Shown here piece after piece: positions 1-9,478 of a stretch of DNA of 64,000 nucleotides. The notes below the pieces were generated by a model. The model did not search any database. It saw only the letters and a list, made by a program, of their open reading frames with translations, and was not told the origin of the DNA. How positions within the stretch are numbered: the stretch's first letter is position 1; every line of letters starts with the position of its first letter. Source of the stretch: Gordionus sp. m RMFG-2023. Lineage: Eukaryota; Nematomorpha; Gordioida; Chordodea; Parachordodidae. The translations under genes were made by a program, and so were the position numbers. The stretch spans positions 47,469,561-47,533,560 of the forward strand of contig NC_088775.1 in NCBI RefSeq assembly GCF_954871325.1, in the 5' to 3' direction.

Positions 1-20
1 GGTACTTTTGCAGATCTCTG
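1..20. mobile_element. Right end of a hAT MITE (CAGAGACC family), cut by window edge
   Basis: The last 20 bases of the element end in CAGATCTCTG. They match the right ends of two complete copies at 34730-34967 and 37380-38745, which end in CAGGTCTCTG. The body lies to the left of the window. Confidence 0.6.
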
Positions 21-21
21 A

Positions 22-138
22 TTATTTATAAAGGGTTTGAATATTGATATATTTTCTGTGTTGGAGGTTTCTGAGAGAAAGGACTTGTCATTCCTTTGTA
101 ATTATGGTTATATGAAAGATTGGTCTTTGTCAGTTTGA
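22..138 (+). other. Short unrecognised open frame, possible 3' exon
   Basis: An open stretch of 38 codons ends in TGA at 136-138. Its amino-acid mix looks protein-like (it contains the string VSERKDLSFLCNYGYM) and it lies just outside the transposon end at 1-20. No domain is recognised and there is no start codon, so it could be the last exon of a gene to the left, or chance. Confidence 0.25.
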
Positions 139-480
139 TTAATTTAGCACAGAAGATACAAATTAATGACATTAATTTTTCATTACAAAAATTATTTATT
201 TCTTTATATGACTCTGAATATGGTTTTAAAATAATTGTTTAATTAGTATTTTGATTTTCCTTTTTCATATTAGTGGGTATGTGTTATGTGGAAGTGGTAA
301 ACTACTGATAGGGGGGACCTGTAATTTGGAGACATCTAGACAATGATGGGCCATGGATTCTAAATTTATTATCCAAAAGATTACTATAAAATACTATTTT
401 ATTCCACTTTTGGATACATTTTGACTCAAATCAATGAATGATTTGTGATTCATCAAATGGCTCTATCAAATTTACAAAAC
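139..480. other. No feature seen
   Basis: AT-rich sequence without a convincing reading frame, repeat end or RNA gene. Confidence 0.5.
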
Positions 481-850
481 GATTACGTCTGAGCCATTCC
501 ATGTCAAATTGATCAAAAAAGGCACATTTTCGGCCAACCCCTTTTAAAATTGCTAAAAATTTCTGGAATTATTTAGACAGATAAAAAACGAGTAAGCCGT
601 TTATTTTATCACTAGTACACCTGGTTCTCGAGATATAGGGGCTCATAGGTGCAAAAAAAGACATTTGAATCTATAAAACTTTTAAAATACTTATATCACA
701 AAACTATTTATAGTAAAAAAATATATAATATATCATTTTATAGGTAAAAAAAATCTCTAAAGGGCTATTACAAAACAAAGATTGGTACCAATTTAAGCCT
801 TTAACTTCCGGTTTACCTATATTGCTTTGCCTGTGTTTTTGAGAAAAAAG
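481..850. repeat. Diverged terminal-repeat arm of the unclassified long-TIR family
   Basis: The block around 490-660 (CCATTCCATGTCAAATTGA, later CTCGAGATATAGGGG) follows the same order of words as the inverted-repeat arms at 14729 and 17509 (GGTAATTCCATACCAAATCGA, then CCTGAGATATCAATGG). It is read as an old, diverged copy of one arm. No partner arm is evident nearby. Confidence 0.4.
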
Positions 851-1164
851 GATTTTGTTTTCGAAATTTTTTTTTGCTTTTTATTTAGACACCTTTTATA
901 AATATATATGTAAAAAACTTGGCGACGCTATCTACCCTTCCGAAATATACATATTAAAAATATTTAAAATAAATAAAACTTTGAGTGTTCCTTTCTATTT
1001 TTATAAAAAACTTTTAAAATACTATAAATCTATTTTAAAAAAGAAATAAAATTTAGAAGGCATTGTGCATTCTTATTGTTTAAAAAAATATATTTTGAAA
1101 ATATTATAATAACGTAAAATAAATATACATAACATAAAATAAAATAACAAAAATAAGAAAAGTA

Positions 1165-1260
1165 AAAAGATCGGATAGGGTTTTTCAGGTATCGGCCCGA
1201 TCCGATATTTTTGGAAAACGCTGAACATCTGTGCCGATCCGATATTTAATATCGGTACAG
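1165..1260. repeat. CCGATCCGATA-rich transposon end
   Basis: The words GATCGGATAGGG, CGGCCCGATCCGATA, GCCGATCCGATA and TATCGGTACAGCC are packed into 95 bases of otherwise AT-only DNA. This looks like the subterminal array of a hAT-type MITE, but the other end was not found. Confidence 0.35.
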
Positions 1261-1380
1261 CCTACTTATATTTTAATTCCATGATTAAGCTTTTCAAAAT
1301 TTTATGAAAGAATATTATTCTATTAAAAAAGTAATGTTTAAAATAATGATATATTAATTCATCTTTTTACCTATGATTTT

Positions 1381-1555
1381 TTAAGTTTGAACTGCTGGAT
1401 ATTGAGGTTGAAATATTTGCATTGGGATATAATTTACATTTGCAAAGTGTAGACTTGGTACTATTAATTTTCTTTATTGGTTTAAAATATATCAATTTAG
1501 GGCCAAGGAAGGGTTAAATCATCTTCATCTGAAGAAGTAAGTACTATGAACATAA
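1381..1555 (+). repeat. Duplicated exon-like pair, copy 1
   Basis: The first part reads FELLDIEVEIFALG. After a ~40-base gap ending in AG, a second part reads GQGRVKSSSSEE and is followed by a consensus GTAAGT donor. The same two parts in the same order recur at 3810-3990. The block looks like two small exons and an intron duplicated about 2.4 kb apart, or a piece of an unrecognised transposon gene. Confidence 0.35.
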
Positions 1556-1789
1556 TATTCTTAAAATAAATTATAAGAATAATAATATCATTATTATTTG
1601 CTTTGAATTTTGATTGAACATTAATTTCGACAGAAAATTTAACAACGAGAATTCAAAATAAAAATGAAGGAAGTGGTTGATATGAATTAAAACTCAGTTT
1701 AAATTATTAATATTAAGAATTAAAAAATAAATAAAACTAATTTTATAAAACAATAAAATATATTTTTCTTTTAGTTGATATTTTTAAGA

Positions 1790-1940
1790 AAAAATATAAA
1801 GTAACGTTTTGCGTTACCGTTACTCAAAAAAAGAAACGCTTACCGTTATTCGTTACCTCAAGAAGAAGGTAACAAATGGCGTTCCTTTTCTTCAAAAAAC
1901 TAACGTCGTTAATAATGACGTTACTTCACAGCACTAATTA
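1790..1940. mobile_element. Right end of a hAT-type element rich in GTAAC words
   Basis: Repeated GTAACG/CGTTAC words lead to the terminus GACGTTACTTCACAGCACTA. A matching end occurs near 35010-35045 (GACGTTACTTCACAGCTCTA) and a partial internal copy at 4186-4236. The left end was not identified. Confidence 0.4.
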
Positions 1941-1965
1941 TAAATGACACATCAAATCTGATATC

Positions 1966-2110
1966 ATACTGGCAGTGCCGGCTACCCAAGTTAGTGTGGA
2001 TAGATGTTTTTCAATAATTAAATTTATGATCTCCTTATAGATATAATTTGAGTGAGACGAATTTTGAAAATATATTAATTGTGCAGCATTGTTATATTTA
2101 TAAATTAAAT
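1966..2110 (+). pseudogene. hAT transposase C-terminal relic
   Basis: The + strand reads AVPATQVSVDRCFSIIKF, the hAT dimerisation signature (usual form VPATxxxxERxFSxxxxI). It is followed by stops and a faint ENILxxxxL-like tail. Only the last ~50 residues of a transposase remain. Confidence 0.6.
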
Positions 2111-2167
2111 ATTATTATATAATGTGCAATTAATAAAAATGAAGTTTTTATATATGTGATTTTTATT

Positions 2168-2347
2168 TTAATTATGAAATAAAAAATTTTTTTTCCCTAT
2201 ACATAATCCAAATGTAGGTTTGAATACAAAAGCGTTCAAATTTTTAGAGGTTCGAACCAAACCGATATTTTTATTTTTTGCGAACCTGAACCTTGAACCG
2301 TTATTTTTATCCGAACCGATATTCGTTTCGGTTTGGATCCCTGTAAA
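2168..2347. repeat. GAACC/GGTTCG-rich MITE end
   Basis: Repeated words GGTTCGAACC, GCGAACCTGAACC, CCGAACCGATATTCG lead to a terminus GTTTGGATCCCTG. This resembles the CAGGGATG... ends of the hAT copies at 29094 and 27683. A short - strand open frame over it is low-complexity and not a gene. Confidence 0.35.
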
Positions 2348-2389
2348 AAATAACCTAAAATGAATGAAATTGTAAAACATATGCAATCA

Positions 2390-3003
2390 TAGCAAGATTT
2401 ATGGATAACACTGATTAAATTTCAAATTATAAAAAATATTTCTCAATTTTATTATAGGTTTCTTTTGAGCTAGGATCACCCGTTGGTTTGTTTTAAGTAA
2501 TTAGGGGCTTTGTTATTTTTCGTATTTTACTTGTTTTTTTATTTTTTTGGTTATGTTTTTTTGGTAGTGATAATTCGACCTAGGAAACGGCATCAACTGA
2601 TGCAGAGGTTGTGAGGGTTGTATTATATTTATCTCTATATTGCTATAGCTCCAAAAGCTTGTCATTTTTTACCTTTAATGCATAGTGTGATTTAAAAAAA
2701 ACGTTTAAAATATAAATGTAATTTATCGACATTTAAAAAAATATTTTTTAATGATAATTTGCCAATTTTTAAAAAATTCAAATTTTTAATAACTTTTATT
2801 CTACTAAATTAATTGCTAAAACTTGAAGAAAAAAGAGCCTTAAAATATAAGATAGAGAATCCATAATTGACAATTTTAAAATTTATTTATTTAAAAATAT
2901 GCAAATGTGCATTAATGGCACAATATGAATAATTTAATCAATGTATTTTATAATAAATAATAGCAAATGAACATAATTACTAATAATATAACCTAAAAAA
3001 CCC
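2390..3003. other. No feature seen
   Basis: AT-rich, with T- and A-runs and no convincing frame. Confidence 0.5.
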
Positions 3004-3400
3004 CTAAAATGGGGATGTATAAATAATTTCTCTTGTGTGGTGAAAATGGGATTGCCTACAATTTCGTGGAAAAATACCCCATGCTCCTGGACTACCCAAT
3101 TTTGCAATCAGTGGAAATGCTGTTCTTAGAATGGCGTCCTTTTCCCCTGGATTTAAATATTTTTTTGATAATCGGCTTACAAGTTCAACGTTATTGATAG
3201 TGTTGGTGCAAAGAGAGATGCAAATGGCCATACAGCTGAAGCAAGTCTTTTATGAACTGCACCTTCTCTAGTGGAAATGAAGAGAGGGAGTGAATTATGG
3301 GTACAAAATTCATGGTGTAGAAGTGAGGGCCGTTAATTGATAACATCGCCTAGTTCATCTGCTCAATACTATTATTGGAGCATCCACTGTTGGAGAGAAG
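3004..3400 (-). other. GC-richer block with protein-like frames, unidentified
   Basis: On the - strand, one frame reads VPIIHSLSSFPLEKVQFIK (about 3310-3200) and another reads NPGEKDAILRTAFPLIAKL (about 3170-3080). Both are interrupted and the block is clearly less AT-rich than its flanks. It could be a decayed transposase or a host pseudogene. No family is recognised. Confidence 0.25.
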
Positions 3401-3809
3401 GAGAGATATAATAGGAGGAAAACCAAAATAAGCGTTAAATGCTTTTTACAATAAGTAATAATTCTTTGAAAAAATGTCATACGAACTATTTATTATTTAT
3501 TGTAGATACTAATTATGATGTTATATATTATATTAAATAAAATAAGTTAAAAATATTTTAGACTTTTTTCAATTTTAATCCATAATGCGCACTTGGCTTT
3601 GTGTACTTAAATTTACTATGCTATAAATATGTATGCAATACCAGGTTAATAAATAAAAAATTTAATTGGGAAATTTATTACAAATATTTAAAGAATGTTT
3701 ATTTTCAAAAAAACTTATTGGATCATCTTCACAAAAATCTTCATTCAGATCTGCATCATTTTTTATCTTTGTCAGAATTTAATCTGAATTCATAATTTTA
3801 CCTTATATT

Positions 3810-3990
3810 TTTTCAGATTTGAACTGCTGGACATCGAGGTTGAAATATATGAATTAGGCACAATCTACAGTTACAAAATGTAGACGTAGTGCCTTTAAAT
3901 CTATTTATTTAAAAAATGTTTCATACAGGGACTAGGACAGAATTAAGTCATTTAACGAAACAAGTACTATTGAGATATATTATATATAAA
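3810..3990 (+). repeat. Duplicated exon-like pair, copy 2
   Basis: This is the second copy of the 1381-1555 block. It begins after a TTTTTTCAG acceptor-like site and reads FELLDIEVEIYELG, then continues after ATACAG with a degraded second part. The similarity resumes at 4186-4236 with the GTAACG words also present at 1790-1845, so the duplicated tract spans roughly 400 bases. Confidence 0.35.
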
Positions 3991-5420
3991 ACAAATTATA
4001 AAATTAGAGAATAAATTAACATACCTTTTTGTTCAATATTAATTAGATTAACAATCTTGACTTTATAATATTCAAAACTAAGTTTGTTGATCTGTATTAG
4101 AACTCGGCTTAAATTATTTATAAAATTTTTTAAAAAACAATAAAATATGATAAAATAAAATAAAAGATATTTTTTAAGAAAAATTTAAAGTAACGTTTTG
4201 CGTTACTATTACTCAAAAAAAGAATGTTACTATTTTTATATATTATGTTATTTTTTAACTTAAGTTATTTTACCATTATTTTATTATCTTTCAAAGCACA
4301 TATCAAAAACAAATAAAGTTTTTTTTAAATTTAAATATAAATTTTTATAAAAATATAAAACGTCCCCTTTGTCTAAAAATATTACCTCTATATATCTTTC
4401 AAAGACAATAATAATCAAATCTCGAAAACATAATTATAATTAATAATACGAAATCGGTTTTAGTGTTTAAGCAGATGACACTTGCTATAGCACATGTTAA
4501 AAATGCCTGCTATGGCAGGCGGTACCGTAGAAAGGCTATTTGTCAAGGTTAGCTTCCAGAAACCTTATTCAGACAAAATGATTACACCTTTAAAATTTTT
4601 GTAAATATGCGGAAAAGCATATAAAGGTATAAATTTTTCTTTTGCCGACATACCTTATGAGGTAGAAAAGAGATGGCTAAGTGAGAGATTTAATAAATCT
4701 ATCTCAATACCTCGGACAAAAAATTCAAACAACCTCTCCATCGGTTATTAAGCTCAATATTAAAATATATTCTAATTCGCAGACGTTTATTGTGTAGCAT
4801 ATAGTAAATCCATGTGAGGATCTGTTAATCGATAAAATTAAATATGTGATCTGTATGTATGGAAGGAAACGATTGGCGGTTTGGATTTGTGCAAGAATTG
4901 GCCATGAATAGAGATGTATTGAAAATAAAAATTTTTTTATCTAAAAGGACCAGCAAGTTCTTTTGTTCATCATGCGACACCAGATCTCCTTTTCATACTA
5001 AAAAATAATATTATAACAAAAATTAGCTCATCAATTGTGACTGATAAATGATATTATCAAGGTCTCAAATAAACTTAATTTAATGAAAAGCCGAAAATAA
5101 GTAGTATCTTTTCCGAATTTTAATTTTATTTATAAAATTAATAAAATAAATTTTTTTAACAAGAATAAGATGATTATAACCACAGCTAAATAATCTCATT
5201 TCATCATATTAATAGTGGAAAATTGTATTTATGTTTAAAAAGGGAAAAACAAAAATGCGTAATTTTATATAATAGTGCCATCTTGAAAAAAATTATTTAT
5301 TTTTAAAAAAATAAAATCGCAATAACAAAAACCCATGGCTCTCCCAAGTTTAAATTTTTTTATAAATAGATATATTGTAAGTAAAAATGCTTTATTTTAT
5401 ATAGGAATTTTTTTTTCTCT

Positions 5421-7113
5421 TTAGCTTTCACCTTTTCTGGTGGTAAGCTCCTTCAACATCTCTCTCCACTTTATGTTATTCATACAATCTCTTTTATCTA
5501 ATTTATACTTCTTTATATTGGCTCTAACTTTATGCCTCCATTGAAGTTTTGGCCTTCATCTTTTACGTTTGCCCATCACTTACAAACTCTCAACCTTATT
5601 TCCTATGTAGTTCATAGGCCTTTTCATTGTGTGCCCATACCACCTAAGTCTGTTTACCATTAACTTAGTCTTAATAGGCACTACCTTTAAACTACTTAGT
5701 ATTCTTGTACACACTTTATCCTTTCTTGTTACCCCAGCAATCATCCTCAGCATTCTCATCTCCATAGTTTGTAGACTTCTCTCATCTGATTCTTTGGTTG
5801 GCCATGTTTCGGAACTATATAGAATAGTTGGTTGTACTATGGAACTGTAAATTTTTCCCTTTAATTTGTGTGGGATTCTTTTGTCAGATAGCACTCCATA
5901 AAGATCTCCACTTTAACCACCCTTGATTAATTTTACTCTTTATCTCTTTTTCTATTGTGCCGTTTGTTTGTATAGTGGAGCCCAAATATTTGCAGCTTTC
6001 AATTGCCGATATCTGCCATTCATTTATATAAATACTCTCTGTTTCATCTCCTCCTATCACCATATACTCCTTCTTTTCTCTATTTACTTTTAGTCCGTGC
6101 TTTTCTAGAATATTTATCCAACTCACTAATCTTTCTTTCATTTCATCCTTGGATTCGGCAGGTATCACAATATCATCTGCAAATATCATATTCCACGGGA
6201 CTGTTTGAGGTATAGACTGTGCTAATACATCTATTACTGTAATGAAGAGAAGTGGGCTGAGAGCCGACCCTTGATAAACTCCTTCGGCTATTGTGAAGCC
6301 TGCTGAAGTACCTGTTGTGCTACGGACCATTGTTGTATGGCCAATATACATATCCTGTATTATTCTTATATATTTTTCGGGAACCTTTTTGTGGCGTAGC
6401 GGTTTTCTTGGGATTCTATAGAAGGCCTTTTCTAGATCGAGTAAGACCATGTGTATCTTTTTGTTCTTTTCCCTGTATTTTTCACTCATTTGCCTAATTG
6501 CGTAAATAGCATCAGTTGTTAATCTTCCAGGCATAAAGCCAAACTGAGTCTCTCCTGATTCGATTATGTCTCTTAATCTTTTTTCTATAATTTTTTCGTA
6601 TAGTTTTAGACAGTATGACATTAGTTTTATGCCCCTGTAATTTTGACAATTGTGTGGATCCCCTTTATTTTTGAAGATAGGAACTAGATAGCTCTGCCTC
6701 CATTTTTGGGGAACTTCTTCATTTCCAAGTATTTTATTGTACAGATTTATGAGGAGATGTATTCCATCATCTCCTAGTGCATTAAGGCTTTCTATTGGAA
6801 TATCATCTGGACCCCTAGATTTGTTGTTTTTCATATGCTTGAGGCATGTGATTATTTCTTGTTCTGTTATAGGTTGTACAAGGTTTTGACAAGAGGAGTG
6901 TTCATATAGATGTAGTATGTTGAGATTAAAGTTGAGAAGCTTCTGAAAATATTCTTTCCATCTGTTCATTATTTCTTTTTCCTTTATTATCAATTTCCCA
7001 TCTTTATTTTTGATTACTTTCCGAGCTCCTTTTATATCCCTAGATTTCTTTTCTCGCTGTTTGGCTAATCTGTATATTTTATTTTGCCCTTCTTTGGTAA
7101 GTTCTTCATACAT
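5421..7113 (-). pseudogene. LINE reverse transcriptase and C-terminal domain
   Basis: The 409-residue open part (7113-5884) has the reverse transcriptase blocks in order: LVPIFKNKGD, NYRGIKLMSY, TQFGFMPGR, VLLDLEKAFYRIP, VYQGSALSPLLF and MIFADDIVIP (the catalytic ADD box). A change of frame near 5890 leads to the C-terminal part with SSETWPTK, RMLRMIAGVTRKD and RWYGHTMKR. The tail GKRKRWRPKLQWR and a stop follow at 5421-5423. About 220 bases between this and the endonuclease remain coding-like in another frame. The frame changes make it non-functional. Confidence 0.88.
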
Positions 7114-7452
7114 GTCATTGTTTGGACCTAGCCACCGCCTTTGTAACTAATCTCTTGATTTTTTGTATCTTGTCTTGTCATCTGAGTTTTTGGATTTGTA
7201 CCATATTTTATAAAGGGCTTTTTTCTCCTGTATAGTGGTTTGTACCTCTTCATTCCACCACCATAGTTCTTGTATGATTTGTTACCTCCCCCTGTCAAGC
7301 CTAGTGTCGATTTGGCAGTGTATTAATCTGTATGAAAGGTTTGTTCACATTTTTTCACTGACTTATAAGGAATCTATTTTTTCAATGCTGTCATTGTTTT
7401 CAATTTACCCCATTTGATGCATGGTTCCAGTTTTATCTTATTTTGAGTGGAT

Positions 7453-8200
7453 TTATTTGAGATGTGTAAATCCATGACTAGTAGCTTGTGTTGCGCGGCG
7501 ATATCTTCTCCTGGGATTACTTTGCATTACATCTTTTAATCTTCTGCGAGAGATTAGCATGTAATCTATCTGTGTTTTCCTTGTACCACTTTGATATGTT
7601 ATTAAATGACTGTCCTTTTTCCTATAGTAGGTGTTGGTTAAGGCAAGGTCGAAGGCTTGCACAAATTTCAGTACATGCTCTCCTTCATCATTTCTTTCTC
7701 CATATCCAAAACCACCGTGATGCCTTTTGTAGCTATCTCTTGCTTTCCCCACATGCGCATTTAAGTCACCACCAATTATGACTAGGTCATCCTTAGGGAT
7801 TTCTATTACAGCTTCATCAAGGATAGCTCTAAAGTCATCTTTCTCTTCTTCCTTGCAACCCGTTTGAGGACCAACTGAAAGGATGTGTAGTATTGATTGA
7901 CCAATGCAGAGTTTTATTTTCATTAGTTTATCAGAGATCCTGTTGATTTCTACTACTGGGGAGGTTGATCCTGTTGACTTCTACTAGTGAGGAGGTTAGA
8001 TCATGACTGAGGATGATGCCGACACCGTTCCTATTGCTAACAATTCCATTATAGTACAATTTATACCCATCTCCAATCATCAAAGTCTTCTGTCCCTTCC
8101 ATTTCGTCTCTTGTATGCACGCTATATCAACTTTTCTCTTGTTCAACATTGATGCCAATTATCTCGTCTTACCTTTAAGCGTCCCAATATTCAAACTTGT
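7453..8200 (-). pseudogene. LINE endonuclease domain (EEP/AP type)
   Basis: Starting near 8200, the - strand reads TSLNIGTLKG, then DIACIQETKWKG (catalytic Glu in QETKW), GVGIILS, DLVIIGGDLNAHVG (GDxN), and SGTRKTQIDYMLISRR (the D-Y-x-L region). This is the exonuclease-endonuclease-phosphatase fold that nicks target DNA to prime reverse transcription. The catalytic landmarks are present, but the domain is split across frames near 7925. It is about 240 residues, normal for the family. Confidence 0.85.
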
Positions 8201-8461
8201 TAATCTTGTCTTCTTTGTTTTGACCTTTACTTTACTTTTCACAGGATGGAGGTCTACACTCTGCGCGTCGCTTGGAGGGAACGCCCTAGCTTTCATATTC
8301 ATATTTCCATTTGTTTCCTTTTATTTATTGGACAGGTATCCTTAGTACCCGGCTGTCCAGGCCTGTCGGTGACCGGTATGTCATCTCTAAGCTCCGAAAT
8401 TCTATTACCATATGTCTTTACACATCAGTCATCGAAGAAAAACTTGAAAGTTTTTATACTC

Positions 8462-8539
8462 CTTACCAGGATTGAACCTGCGTCCTTCTTCGTCCTTCTG
8501 TTTCTAAGCACACATCTAACCCATTAGACCACCCCGGCG
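8462..8539 (-). ncRNA. tRNA-like head (A and B boxes) at the LINE 5' end
   Basis: Read on the - strand, this begins GCCGGGGTGGTCTAATGG, containing an A-box-like GGTCTAATGGGTTAGA. About 35 bases on comes GGTTCAATCCTGG, a good B box. There is no matching 3' acceptor strand, so it is not a complete tRNA gene. It abuts the LINE's 5' target duplication directly, so it was inserted as part of the LINE. Likely role: an internal RNA polymerase III-type promoter or a captured tRNA/SINE head. Confidence 0.6.
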
Positions 8540-8625
8540 ATTTTATATAGGAATGTCATCTATTAAAATAAAAAGGATGAGCCAAAAAGTTATCTATTAG
8601 GTATGGAATTACTCTGATCCTTTTT

Positions 8626-9371
8626 TCTAAATCTTTTACTTTTTTTGAATGGTAAATCCTGTAAAATATCATTAAATAAGATTAATAATATAACAAATCA
8701 CAAAAATGATGGGCTAGATTTTTTAAAGCACTCGATAATTATAAAATTTGGGTATCGATGTTATCGAGCCGGTACTTCATTTCGATTTCGGCCAAAATAT
8801 AGTATCTATTGTGCTGTGTTTTCTTGATTTTTATCTACCAGTTCCAAATATCGTGCATACCTTTTTATATAAAAAACAAAAATACTAAAAAAAATAGTGA
8901 CCTAGAATTCTAAGTGTTCAAAAAACGTTGGGCTTTTTTGATTCCCACCATTCTCAAAGGTTAATAAATTGATTTTTTATAAAAGATAACATAAAATGAA
9001 TGTGCAATTTTCAACTCAAAATATTCATTTATATTGAAATCAGATCATTTGCAAATACCTGGGGATTCACCAAAAATTATCTAAAATAAACTCTATATTA
9101 AAAAGTATTGATCAAAAATAAACCAAAACTTAAAACCAATTTCAATTTTTTACTGGGGTCAAATTTTAAAAAATATGTTTATAATTTCTATTCTACCTCC
9201 CTCTCCCAAATTGCTTTGAATTTTTTAAAAAAATCAATACTATCTGTTTAGTTTATCGAAATCACATCCCACCCAATATTCTATATTGATTATATATTTC
9301 GTATTACCAAGATTTCAAAATGACATTTGTATCAATAGGAATATTATATATCTGATATTATAAAATAATAG
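8626..9371. other. Upstream flank of cyclin A, no gene seen
   Basis: AT-rich. A short 60-codon open frame at 8645-8827 covers words such as GGTATCGATGTTATCGAGCC that recur in transposon ends, so it is not called. The earlier cyclin A exons (promoter, destruction box) were not found here. Confidence 0.5.
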
Positions 9372-9478
9372 ATTCACCTATGGTAATCGCCGATTCTGAA
9401 ATTTTACCATTATCAAATGACATATACAATATTCCTGAATATGCTCAAGATATACTTTTATACCTCAAAGAATTGGAG
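9372..9478 (+). CDS. CycA: Cyclin A exon, linker before cyclin box
   Basis: It starts after AATAG at 9367-9371 and stops before the GT at 9479. It reads SPMVIADSEI then IYNIPEYAQDILLYLKELE, the segment that precedes the first cyclin box (human: VPDYHEDIHTYLREME). SPM plus acidic residues is also typical of cyclin A here. An in-frame stop at 9353 sets the upper limit of the exon. Confidence 0.78.

Larger units (their letters stand above)
5409..8539 (-). mobile_element. Full-length RTE-like LINE with 15-bp target duplication
   Basis: This non-LTR retrotransposon runs right to left. The 15-base word ATTTTATATAGGAAT stands at both 5394-5408 and 8540-8554, giving exact ends. The 5' end (8539) begins with a tRNA-like head, followed by a ~250-base leader, an AP-type endonuclease, reverse transcriptase, a C-terminal domain, and a short A-run at 5409-5416. 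There is no separate ORF1, as is usual for RTE-group elements. The perfect target duplication suggests a fairly recent insertion, yet the single reading frame is split into several frames, so the copy is inactive. The clade call rests on domain order and on resemblance to proteins often annotated craniofacial-development-protein-2-like. Confidence 0.85.
4490..8625 (+). mobile_element. Second relic of the unclassified long-TIR element, split by a LINE
   Basis: From about 4740 to 5100 the sequence follows the coding region at 16590-16932, including AATTCGCAGAC before the exon-like part and the words RFGFVQEL and GPASSFVHH. It then runs into the right-arm sequence at 5170-5393. A LINE with its target duplication interrupts the arm, and the end of the arm appears to resume at 8555-8625 (ATTAAAATAAAAAGGATGAGC...GGAATTAC). 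It is older and more decayed than the copy at 14729. Confidence 0.5.

Noticed and set aside
855-1049. 64-codon + strand open frame
   Set aside because: Composition is only F, K, Y, I and L from AT-rich DNA, with no coding signal.
5629-6497. Several + strand open frames of 60-73 codons over the LINE
   Set aside because: Antisense shadows of the LINE reverse transcriptase.
8462-8539. A functional tRNA gene
   Set aside because: A and B boxes are present but there is no pairing 3' acceptor strand and no clear anticodon arm. It is part of the LINE.
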